Shown here piece by piece: positions 36,201 to 42,516 of a stretch of 64,000 nucleotides of DNA (the first letter of the stretch is position 1; each line of letters starts with the position of its first letter). The notes beneath the pieces are model-generated. The model saw only the letters and a program-made list of their open reading frames with translations, made no database searches and had not been told where the DNA came from. The position numbers and the translations under genes were made by a program. This DNA is from Symsagittifera roscoffensis (lineage: Eukaryota > Xenacoelomorpha > Acoela > Convolutidae), in contig NC_087070.1 of NCBI RefSeq assembly GCF_963678635.1, positions 17,579,318 to 17,643,317 on the forward strand. Direction: 5' to 3'.

Positions 36201-36833
36201 ATGGATATTTTTGTCCGGGGAGTGGGGGTAGGACTTACCCACACTGAAAACTTGATAATAAAAAAATTGAGAATAGCAAGAGAAACAGGAAACTTAGAAG
36301 CAGAAACAGGCGAAGAACCTAAGAAACCTGACATAGGCAGGGTAGTTGAGTCATATTTTAACTTACCAAATGAATATTCAAGTAACATAGTACTAACAGA
36401 TAGTGATTTCATACTCACAAACAGAACATGTGCGATAGCAATCACCGCAGACATGAGTTTTAGGACGGCGCTAGCGGCAGATTTTAAGAGGGAATATAAA
36501 AACGTGGAATTCCTTTGGAAGCAAAGACCAGGGATAGGGGGCGTAGCAGCCTTACCCCCGGCGGTGTCGCAAATACCGGGAAAGTACTTATGCTTCCTGG
36601 TAACGAGGGCGACAGAGAAGCAACACGTGGACCCAGAAAATCTAGTCTTGTCTTTGACGAGGCTGAGGGACTTCCTTGTGGAAATGGACGTGAAGGAGCT
36701 TTCGCTTCCAGTGTACGATCCAAATAGAGGAAGACTGCATCCTCGGGAATTGTACGCGCTTGTACACGTGATATTCTCTGATACGAACATACAAGTGTAT
36801 CTACATAGGAAATATTACTTAAGTATAGGCTGA
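27243..36833 (+). CDS. Gag-Pol polyprotein with C-terminal macrodomain-like module (ORF-A)
   Basis: 3196 aa, one uninterrupted frame from an ATG with A at -3. Residues 303-425 form a coiled coil. Residues 590-760 resemble a retrotransposon Gag capsid. CCHC knuckles start at C801 and C853. The aspartic protease has DTG at 1160-1162. The RT has D1580 in TLDLGSAF and YVDD at 1645-1648. RNase H has D1793, E1840, D1865 and D1908. A linker of about 450 residues holds three LSGE motifs (2121, 2143, 2161). The integrase has H2413, H2418, C2448, C2451 and D2479, D2538, E2574 (DD35E), then a GPF motif at 2715-2717. An acidic region follows, and residues 3045-3195 read as a TARG1/OARD1-like macrodomain. 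Gag and Pol share one frame, so product ratios cannot be set by frameshifting. The length is about twice that of a typical Ty3/gypsy polyprotein. Confidence 0.95.
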   Translation: MSLDKSRIPKRGNSSRKFIPEKQRKTMTDPFVDWIKRSRSDKEETVSGRMVETRSQKTSEERRELLEVEVNTDHTMNGNQEVNELEGRGRRLASESTPVEQGHDFATSTGTLDREEMSELSDISTEVTATRRSPTDNTMMASGTGKQTTSSSFSERMKNTFGNIFPFSMGGGAGNDGESQEEEDEEEQGDFGSQVSLNISIQESEAHVGRETGTMDKFGVVTTISKEANTPGQSKDFAIRTSSEPQPEESRTRGLGNALADPEIDNDKTSRQRVKARISTSTKLPGTDRVTPPLVTPLMDNGAALEEALNNIVGSLGEQNEQMSIRMSELERAVHIERESLREEINRNRQEVGRSEKRLKERTDEHMTRNLSRMTREAEQRELRLRADMEKLRIQQEQSLGSLDTKIDAMMERRTQAIMDRLDGLLSSKSGPKEGEPNSGGPSREPRVNFNEHQRRKTNGSTRGRGSSSGYATRGNTAWGPNSRASSTGNRQTSNERPTKSTHATGRSDSGNMGHTSPRRSHIVQAGNAHGDSDCRDAPHTEPSTRCEDTQAGHSRDATAMATAFEPLNRSLETFLTRLSRTNERSEKSRRVFKKPRCYKDESDGCIDTWIEVMKLHFEEEDLSERQECSALTSNLEGTALNCVMAKKQYQRDTAEKIFEILLNRFGSGVQGHQAMMRFEKRRQREDETIDKFLDDLEMLRRRSQPDESNRRMNLAVASKFIDGVKNDELRTMLATHYTPLSTNAPTPEELRLKSKEYLLLKPPSRSGYYKNNYGNFNNGPANQGNNWYKPRDDMDKRRSCANCSSTDHHVSACPAYKQGMKAIGFSLEDEDASELDHEDFMRGVIAKFGPRCFFCNLEGHFKSDCPQFWDAVADIKHPRHEEALSGVKASKARLLSEAEARRKDKPQELAAKKMQAVTEEAREPEPATAADDFKIDYKAAAKDALNRVQQELVTKEIEQKVKLELEKEKLQEQLNTFEAMEFEETKTPSSLDMKLKVISGKRFGMAPQGKKIQSIISVAGHQVIRNLSEPSEFTLMHLDTYADYLRQVEPRTESRAVRALLTTGGLRMKKLHGRYLEVYGPYQIMLNVDGISIYTRTYITTDDDQMGQIYLGEEELKVRRIGHDAMMEQDAVHIGYEADVTAHLLDTNGTKIGVTGLLDTGAVVSVMPIKTWERMGFTREDLIPTNLRLAAANRGAIYVAGRTPVTVLHMGGRNLWMSFLVVENLDDADQFILGRDFVRNFDVMIDLNNGLIRIRNSDRKYVKRPINRIITDQNKVPVFLDRKVKLQPGQAVVAIFRMRNLNSLSDSKQVCLVPNPNSQSSVILGRSFSVTRNGLCVSVLLNTLDTTVSIQRGKKLGYALPMRTDYEETENSKKYSVKDCPYHANKDKILKRIDELKSIRKLFSMKSETEDGLSSCSNFPERPSSYELDSDKPVLPEIEHLKGKIGEGDFEKLRDLPDRNAEVFSKHKADIGCCNFVEHEIELEEGAVPHREGARRMTPHKSEACRAEIEMLLEYDMIEPSKSPWACGVVMAKKKGGQLRFCCDFRYLNAVTIKDAYPIPRIDESLSKLGDAKFFTTLDLGSAFWQVPLRKKDREKTGFACELGLYQWKRMPFGLCNATATFQRLMAQALTGVTKKYGNLLMCYVDDVVIATPTLEDHIDRLDEVFGCMKRAGLKCKPSKCEILRDSIKYLGRMVDRHGVRPDPEAVEAVLTWKAPRTDTQLMSFLGFANYYREFIKGYADKVYPMQKLMRNKGKKFEWNDEAQVAFENIKRELCEAPVLGMPTEKGMYVLDTDASVVAISGILHQEQEWNGRTVLRPIAYGSKVLSDTEMKYGAPKAEMFAVVTFVEKYRAYLGSAPFKLRVDNRALSWLKTYSMDQSYIGRWIVILDGYHMIIEHRMRDKHQNADSLSKKTEFYERLEQKQANQAEVKEGFSFLDKETYEALPLTRWLDKSGHPIPGHPGLPVEKAAEIKILSREDPVPLDLLLRSNLVQQELSRMNINSLSLLDKTVQVTPQVMRILGGLLEREVTRDDPEWTAAVASLTVSEKVKIMPSRQQHEENKRDCRTIVQQLVSSIPQEILTSTSYGQKGRESGKQKKTVTFVDRDKEGGVVKQNLLQDYLSGEKDKEKNQRSQDQHPGQGNLSGESEIDDEKQDLENKVLSGEFRWMRRKYGHDLEERAVSSTTSSTDDDSRNSGMDTYSDRNSSSGSELSELAIHTLLVETRARDLDREVYQDTDSDRYLIPSERVFDNAADDLETIAVSKRSISLLPQKEVVRTDLQPFQQETQPLAKIWCVKMEEDTHQPNELNSQMRVMKTYLKARYRLSDLLRAQRNDRMTSNLKRWIENGAPDKGDLEEDSYRILRQYFMQKEGRLYLNKDGIVACRRREEDKVLYKYNAIVLPQLYQTELLFRSHDQMGHQGIDKVYQRILKRFEWPGMKKACEKWVTACLSCQQVKDPRKLRFPLQSIESSEFNEVVQIDHQKICMTDSGYNQVLVMIDHFTKYAEAVPCITASAEETCDHLINTWIARHGCPMTFQSDNGTAFVGELTKELMRRSQVAQAHSTTYHPQTNGLVERQNRTLVSMLRVYCSRYMTDWDRYLPQVMGAYNSTQHSTTGVSPHMMLTGHEKSLPLTFFYPEYEGKKTSPQVYVRDVIRRQQELNDLCRRNTQQAQARQRKRFDKKAAGAKAYSVGDYVWVFQNVIPPKGTKKLLKKWRGPFMITEVHQEGRFYRLSTGRAAHYENIKPHNPSTEDWCIPADMEEGDYLMMDPVCEVNEKGIREKNDGNEVVEEGTDTPLDLDPNEQIEAEDETLPYAEEDWRDPEQTEVPKNLEPDLPFTIQTRQKDGTRQRKNYNPYGDDFVVDRIDLKKIVEEVVGLEEITVSQDIDIVDDHNDEWVDDWSKPEVEFDDEQQQSNEQDLTNLRVLEWLNEMTSDPKETSVTIQDVDRESAKYIETERDDPSWAAQEGQLLIPASNLDLIPGMRSTGTPMDIFVRGVGVGLTHTENLIIKKLRIARETGNLEAETGEEPKKPDIGRVVESYFNLPNEYSSNIVLTDSDFILTNRTCAIAITADMSFRTALAADFKREYKNVEFLWKQRPGIGGVAALPPAVSQIPGKYLCFLVTRATEKQHVDPENLVLSLTRLRDFLVEMDVKELSLPVYDPNRGRLHPRELYALVHVIFSDTNIQVYLHRKYYLSIG
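36384..36827 (+). other. Macrodomain-like C-terminal module of ORF-A
   Basis: About 150 residues (3045-3195), the same length as the single-domain ADP-ribose glycohydrolase TARG1/OARD1. Matching blocks in order are TCAIAITADMSFRTALA (family: a cis-Ser-x-Asp loop followed by an Met-Gly-x-Gly-Ile-Ala loop), KYLCFLVT, PENLVLSLTRLRDFL, VKELSLP and FSDTNIQVYL. In my hand alignment from memory of the human protein, the catalytic lysine (K84) is arginine and the catalytic aspartate (D125) is glycine, and the Gly-Cys-Gly-Leu loop is replaced by DPNR. It may therefore bind ADP-ribose-like ligands or proteins without cleaving them. Family assignment is inference from pattern. Confidence 0.65.
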
Positions 36834-37239
36834 GTGATGAGCGAGAGGGTGTTAGGCCAAAGACCAAGTTGCATGTAATATGTGACATGTGTGTTATGTT
36901 ATGTTATGTTATGTTATGTGTTAGGTTATTAAGATCATGGGTAAGTAAGCGTTAGTGACCATGAACAACTAAATGACGATTTTGGGAATAGATCCAAACT
37001 TTGGATTGTCCAATCTTAGGTCGAATTCCAAAATTTTAGAAACCAATTGATTTTAATAAATTTTAGGATAAATATCTTTTTATCTGAACTGTCTTTAAGT
37101 AAATTTTAACGATATATATTAAGGTGAAACTGACAGGTGTGACAGTCGTGATTCCTTTTCTAGATCCTGATTGATCATTTAATTGCTCACTTGAGTCAAA
37201 ACTTGAAATCGAAATCAAATCAAACTTGGAAAGAACAGT
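36834..37239 (+). other. Gap between ORF-A and ORF-B with TTATG microsatellite and 3' splice-like site
   Basis: It contains a TTATG repeat of about six units (36893-36919) and, at 37152-37163, TTCCTTTTCTAG. The latter is a strong polypyrimidine-AG sequence 77 nt before the ORF-B start codon. A spliced subgenomic RNA for ORF-B is a reasonable inference. Confidence 0.45.
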
Positions 37240-40200
37240 ATGGACAATTTCAACCTGGATGAATTGATGGACCTGGCAGAGGCATATGTAGGACCGATGG
37301 TAGATGCGATCTATCGTCGGCTGATCGAACGAGACTTCGCTCTGGAGGACCCAGAGGTGGTCATGTTGCTGACCGCCCTGATCAACATCTTGGGGCACGA
37401 CAACCGTGGGGACCGCCCCACGGAAGTCCTGTTGATGGCAGCATATGGAGAAAGAGGAGTACTAGACCGCCCGAACATGAGAGTGATGAGGTGGAGAAAC
37501 GGGGCTCTCTCAGGGAGTGACTTGGCGAATGAGCCTGGGTTGGGAAGTTCTAGGACTTACCAACCAGGTGAGATGCCAATGCCCTCCAAGCCCAAACCTG
37601 GGCTGACGAGAATGCATCGGGAGATGAACAGCGAGGCGACCTCGTCTGGTTCACCGCTGAGAGCAGCTGTGCCACCAAAAGGGGCGAAAGTAACACAGAA
37701 GGTTCAGACGAACCAAACCATACAAGATCTGGACGAGATGAACGATCAGTTGAGAAGTACGAAGAAGGAGTTAGACGATATGACGAAGACCATGCTGGCG
37801 ATGGAGGAAGACCGGGACATGTGGAGAAAGTTGTTTGAAGACTGCAACAAAAAGCAGGGTCAAGAGATCGAACGCTTAAGGCAGGAATACAAAGAGCGAT
37901 CGGAGCAGGTGGCGTTGACGACGTCCATTGAGAAAATGATACCTGCAAGGGATATTCCTCGTGGGCAGTCCCCGATGGAGCTCTTGACACCTCGAGAAAT
38001 GAGTCAAACAACGGAGACACGGCTTCCAGCAGAGACGAACCGAGTAACAATCCCGGATCCTAGTGACACCTTGGGTGATCCCGTCGTAGAACAGACAGTG
38101 AGAAAACTGATAGAGACCGCTGGACGATTGGTCGCTAACAAGAATGCACCAGGTTCCGGGGTGACTGCACCCTATGGAACGATTGACGATACGGGCAGAG
38201 TACAACTCTCCCAGACAGTAATCAGACAAGGGATGAGTAACGTGACACCACTCATGGGGAACTCGAGAATCCCAGAGAGGAAAGTAAGGAAGATGCCAGC
38301 GAAGAAAGTGTCTCGTGTAATAGACGTGCAGAAGAATAATCAATTGAAGTATAGTTTCACGGGAGTTCCGGAGACAGATCCGAGAGCCTGCTTCAATCGA
38401 GCTACCTGGAGCCCGGCTGTGAACCTGCAGCAACCACCAATCGGGACATCTCACCTGATATTGGGAGACAGCTTAGTCAGAGTGCTGTCGAATTTGAGGA
38501 CCTCATGGGTCACCACGGTGATGGCCTTTGGAGGCGCGACGATTGCCCAATTATATCGCATGGTGGAGCTGATGAATCCAGGGAAGATACCCAATGTGAT
38601 GATCTTAGTTGGGACGAATGACATCTCCAGAGGATCAGATGAGCAGGAAGCACTGTGGGAAGCAATGATGGTGTGTTTGTTTACTACTCTCTGGCAGAAG
38701 TTCAGTTGCGCGGTACTGACCGTTTGCACGGTGCCAATGAACGCAAGAAGCCTGACAGCATCAGGAAGAAGGCACAACGAGGGAGTCATGAGATGGAACA
38801 ACATCTTGAGAAACCTAGCAAATCGAAATGCCGGAAGAATGATCCTCATGGACATTGAACATGAATTGAGAGCCATGGATCAAGCCAGACTGACCACAGA
38901 TGGCATCCACTTCGACAGTGTCGAAGGACAAGCTTGGTTGAATCGAGTCTTCCAAGAACGGTTGGATGAGCTGGAAGCAGAACTCTTTGACACAGGAGTG
39001 CTGAAGGAAGAGGGAACGGTGAGTGATACGGTGATCACCACCTTTGTGCCTCCTAATCTGGAAACACGCTTGGGTACGGTCCCAGCCGCCATAAATTACC
39101 GGCAACAAAGCTCCAGTGAACCAGGTCGAAGAACAGACGTACAAGATCGGTTGGGAGAAGCACCGATGAGGAGGACAATCCATCCTAGGAAAAGGATAGG
39201 ACCTGTCAACCAACCAATCGAGGAAGTAGCAGGCACATCCAGATCGGACACTAGATCGGAGACGACGAGTACCAGTCGAGAGGAGAGACCAAGCAGAGGC
39301 TCATTGATGTGGTCGCGATCCATACCGTCTCCCTGGCATATATACAAAGAAGAACTAATGAAGCTGGACATACAGAGAGTGAGCTTCATCGAAGATGCAA
39401 GGAGGATGCTGAATGGAGCGACGCTATCCGTCAGCAGATTGTACTCGATAACCGGCGTAGACTGGTTGATAGCCGCTAGCATAAATTTCAGCTCCACGAC
39501 GGCCTTGAGATTTGCCGACTTGGAGGGACTGCCCTCCAACAACACAATAGGACCTGTGAATGCAAGACCGTTGCAAGATGTGAGATTGAACCATGATGAG
39601 AGGAATCGTGAAGAAAGGCCAGGAAGATTCCTGACGGCGAGAGCGCCGATTGGACAACACGTGAAGATATTTAGGCAATTGACGACATCACCTGGTCATG
39701 TGAAGGAGACGGTGTACCCAAAACTAGTGAACCAAGATGGTGATGCCCAGAGATATGGCGGATTGACAGCGATAAAGAAAGATGAGACCATCTTCGCCGC
39801 CTACGACAAAGCAGAGATGAGAAAGGCCAAAATCATGGTAGTAGCGAATTCAGAGTTCGTGTACACCTCTAAGTCTTTGTTTTGGCCGGACGTCATAATG
39901 CTGGCCGCAGTTGACCTAGACCTATTGCAATCAGTGTCATTGGCTATAGGGGTACAAAGGCAGACAGGAATGAACCCGATAACGATTGTGTTTGCTGGCA
40001 TCAATGACCATCTACACAGTAGAGGTTTTCTGAGCAGGCTCAGAGATCCTGCAACAGCAGAAAACGCAGTATGGCCAGCGATAAAAGACATCCTGGAGTC
40101 AATGGGTCAAGTGGTAGACGCGACAAAGGAGGGATCATTCAATAAAGTGACGTTGAGAGTAGTATTTGCGTTGTCTCCGGGATATGCATATCTCCCGGAT

Positions 40201-42516
40201 GGACTGAAATTTGTGTATGCAATGGTAGCCTTACTTTCGGAGGGAAAATATGATGTGATCATATCAGCCCCGAATCGCATGATAGAAATGGAGAACCTGA
40301 GGCCACTTAAGGCTGAACTGCCGGCAGTATGGTTAGATATCTCAAACGCGATGAGAGGGTTCAAGGACCACGCGTTACACATGTTGGTGTTGGACGAAGT
40401 GCTGGGGTTGGAACTGTCCAACTTCAGTCGGCAACTCAAACTGAAACCAGGAATAGATGACGACCATCGAGTGATCACGGTGATGTCCAACGACTTGTGG
40501 TTCCGAGCAATGGAAGTGGCGAGTGAAGACACGAGAAGAAAGAATTCACTGGAGACGAGAGCTCATCTGGAAGCGATGGTGCTGAGAACCAAGCCGGAAG
40601 CAAACCAGTGGCTACACCTGAATCCGAGAGTAGCGGCATTGGGTGCAGATGCTTTTCAGCAAGGCCCAGTAATGATCACTAAGATACACGCCTACTTGTT
40701 GAAGGAGGTGAACCTGGCGGAAAATGCCGGAGAAAAGACAGCTGAGTTCGTGAACAGAATGTGTCAGATTACTCTGGAAACCTTCTGGACCCAGGAAGTG
40801 AAAGGACAGGAGGGATTTGAAAGGACAGACAGCATGCTAGAAGGGTTGGGAGCCGGATGGACCGCGTCCTTCTTGGCAAAAGTCTACCCGAAAGTCTCGC
40901 ACTACTTGATAAAGGAATTCCTCCAAGCGGTAGTGAAAGTATCGATAGTGGAATTAATAGCCCTGTTTGTGACATTTGGAGCGGAGAATTTCGTGAAAGG
41001 ACCGGTGATACTGCTTACGGATGGAATACAGAACCTGCGACTAGATGGACTTCTGACATTGATCGCAATAACCCACGGAAACTTGGGAGGACTGATGAAA
41101 CTGGCACGTTGTCCAGAGCAGATGAAAGAGAGAGTGAGGAATCTGGATATGAAGAAATCCACAGACTCGTGGAACAAAATAAGAGACCTGAGACACACTC
41201 TTATCCAGTATCTCTTGCAGCAAAATCGCTTTGGAACCGGAGAAGACGAGACAATTGAAAGAGAGGAAGATGTTAGACGACATGTTGGAGGCATGCCGCT
41301 GTTGACAGATTTGAGCTTAGCTATGAGAATCGATCCCTTGGCGCTGATCAGAGGAGTCACGGAGTTCGTGACAGTGATCTATGGACCAGCAGTCACCTTT
41401 GCGTTCCCTGACGTTAAAGTGGAAGCATATAGGAGGTCGGTGTTGCACCTGAACCTCATATCGGCAGTGGACGGTAGTACACTGAACTGGTGTGAGCAGC
41501 ACGCATTGCGAGAGCTCATGAGTGAAGATCTGTTATTTGCGAAAATATCGGAGCCAGAGATGACAGTCATCAATTTTGACGATCACTTCTGTGACCGCAT
41601 GGGAGAAGTAGAAAGAGGGCACATCGAGGTGTTTCCAAAGCTTTGGAATCTGAGGCCCTATGACAAAACGAATGGTGAAATGACCAGAGTGCCTCGTCTC
41701 ACAGCAGCGTATCACAAGGTGAGAGAAGAGACGAAGGACTGGGGCGATTACAAGAAGCTACCCGAAGCAATCCCTGAATTCCCTCTGATAAGAAGGATGT
41801 TGCTCGGAGCAGTCTCCGTAGTACAAACTCCTAGGTTGAGAGCATTCGAAACCAATGAAAGGAGAGTAGGGAATTTCTCGGCGACGATGGACCCATACTT
41901 CGTGGGGAGAAATGCCGCCGTGTTACAGTACACACGATTTGCGTACACGGATCAAGCGACGAGAAGGCGAATAAGCAACGCTGCTACTCCCAAGCCTGAA
42001 GGATTTGATGAGGAATGGAGGGGACTAGGCTTAGCTCCAATGAGGATGAGAGACAGGACTGAATTGCCTGAAGCCTCAGTAATCCTGACCAGTGTGAGAA
42101 AAGAGATGAAAGCTGCGGGAGTATTGCAGACGAGAATTTTCCTAGCACCCTTCGGCTGCGAAGAAATCAAAGTGGTCCATGGAGAAGAGGAAGATAAATC
42201 AGCCGGTACATTGCTCATACCGAGATTCCAGGAAGAAGCTGACAATGACAAACAAGGACCATCGAACTCGAATAGGGACAAGTCAGAAGGAGATGACGGA
42301 CAGGGTGGAAACCGTCAGACTGAAGAACCCATGCAACAAGATCAAGCTGGTGGGGAGGACGACAGGGCATCGACAGGAGGAACATCCAGCCTGGATTTCA
42401 ATATCTTCAGTGATCTTGAGAATAATGCAGACACGTTGGAAACGACTGAGCCAGCGGATGAAGGCATCTCGACACTGGAACCTCCGTCAGCCTTTGAGGA
42501 GAGGAAACGGAACTGA
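37240..42516 (+). CDS. ORF-B: SGNH-hydrolase-containing accessory protein
   Basis: 1758 aa from an ATG in strong context (A at -3, G at +4). Residues about 165-225 are a heptad-rich coiled coil. Residues 405-585 form an SGNH/GDSL hydrolase domain with block I LGDS (S411), block II GG (431-432), block III GTND (N460) and block V DGIHF (D554, H557), so the catalytic serine, oxyanion residues and Asp-His pair are all present. Residues about 865-925 repeat this layout in eroded form (VVANSE, then AGINDH). The remaining about 800 residues are unrecognised, soluble-looking and end in an acidic, Q/D-rich tail. There is no signal peptide or membrane segment, so it is not an envelope. SGNH enzymes hydrolyse esters; the substrate is unknown. 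SGNH esterases occur in ORF1 of CR1-type LINEs, a precedent for use by retroelements. Confidence 0.85.
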   Translation: MDNFNLDELMDLAEAYVGPMVDAIYRRLIERDFALEDPEVVMLLTALINILGHDNRGDRPTEVLLMAAYGERGVLDRPNMRVMRWRNGALSGSDLANEPGLGSSRTYQPGEMPMPSKPKPGLTRMHREMNSEATSSGSPLRAAVPPKGAKVTQKVQTNQTIQDLDEMNDQLRSTKKELDDMTKTMLAMEEDRDMWRKLFEDCNKKQGQEIERLRQEYKERSEQVALTTSIEKMIPARDIPRGQSPMELLTPREMSQTTETRLPAETNRVTIPDPSDTLGDPVVEQTVRKLIETAGRLVANKNAPGSGVTAPYGTIDDTGRVQLSQTVIRQGMSNVTPLMGNSRIPERKVRKMPAKKVSRVIDVQKNNQLKYSFTGVPETDPRACFNRATWSPAVNLQQPPIGTSHLILGDSLVRVLSNLRTSWVTTVMAFGGATIAQLYRMVELMNPGKIPNVMILVGTNDISRGSDEQEALWEAMMVCLFTTLWQKFSCAVLTVCTVPMNARSLTASGRRHNEGVMRWNNILRNLANRNAGRMILMDIEHELRAMDQARLTTDGIHFDSVEGQAWLNRVFQERLDELEAELFDTGVLKEEGTVSDTVITTFVPPNLETRLGTVPAAINYRQQSSSEPGRRTDVQDRLGEAPMRRTIHPRKRIGPVNQPIEEVAGTSRSDTRSETTSTSREERPSRGSLMWSRSIPSPWHIYKEELMKLDIQRVSFIEDARRMLNGATLSVSRLYSITGVDWLIAASINFSSTTALRFADLEGLPSNNTIGPVNARPLQDVRLNHDERNREERPGRFLTARAPIGQHVKIFRQLTTSPGHVKETVYPKLVNQDGDAQRYGGLTAIKKDETIFAAYDKAEMRKAKIMVVANSEFVYTSKSLFWPDVIMLAAVDLDLLQSVSLAIGVQRQTGMNPITIVFAGINDHLHSRGFLSRLRDPATAENAVWPAIKDILESMGQVVDATKEGSFNKVTLRVVFALSPGYAYLPDGLKFVYAMVALLSEGKYDVIISAPNRMIEMENLRPLKAELPAVWLDISNAMRGFKDHALHMLVLDEVLGLELSNFSRQLKLKPGIDDDHRVITVMSNDLWFRAMEVASEDTRRKNSLETRAHLEAMVLRTKPEANQWLHLNPRVAALGADAFQQGPVMITKIHAYLLKEVNLAENAGEKTAEFVNRMCQITLETFWTQEVKGQEGFERTDSMLEGLGAGWTASFLAKVYPKVSHYLIKEFLQAVVKVSIVELIALFVTFGAENFVKGPVILLTDGIQNLRLDGLLTLIAITHGNLGGLMKLARCPEQMKERVRNLDMKKSTDSWNKIRDLRHTLIQYLLQQNRFGTGEDETIEREEDVRRHVGGMPLLTDLSLAMRIDPLALIRGVTEFVTVIYGPAVTFAFPDVKVEAYRRSVLHLNLISAVDGSTLNWCEQHALRELMSEDLLFAKISEPEMTVINFDDHFCDRMGEVERGHIEVFPKLWNLRPYDKTNGEMTRVPRLTAAYHKVREETKDWGDYKKLPEAIPEFPLIRRMLLGAVSVVQTPRLRAFETNERRVGNFSATMDPYFVGRNAAVLQYTRFAYTDQATRRRISNAATPKPEGFDEEWRGLGLAPMRMRDRTELPEASVILTSVRKEMKAAGVLQTRIFLAPFGCEEIKVVHGEEEDKSAGTLLIPRFQEEADNDKQGPSNSNRDKSEGDDGQGGNRQTEEPMQQDQAGGEDDRASTGGTSSLDFNIFSDLENNADTLETTEPADEGISTLEPPSAFEERKRN

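Noticed and set aside
36062-36790. 242-codon minus-strand open frame under the macrodomain region
   Set aside because: Antisense shadow of a long coding frame, with no family motif and no start or context support. The other antisense frames at 27-44 kb are rejected for the same reason.
27243-36833. A dUTPase or chromodomain within the polyprotein
   Set aside because: The stretch between protease and RT and the region after the GPF motif were read for these signatures and none was convincing.
37240-42516. ORF-B as an envelope glycoprotein, as expected after pol in env-bearing elements
   Set aside because: No signal peptide, no transmembrane anchor and no fusion-peptide-like stretch; the identifiable domain is an SGNH hydrolase.
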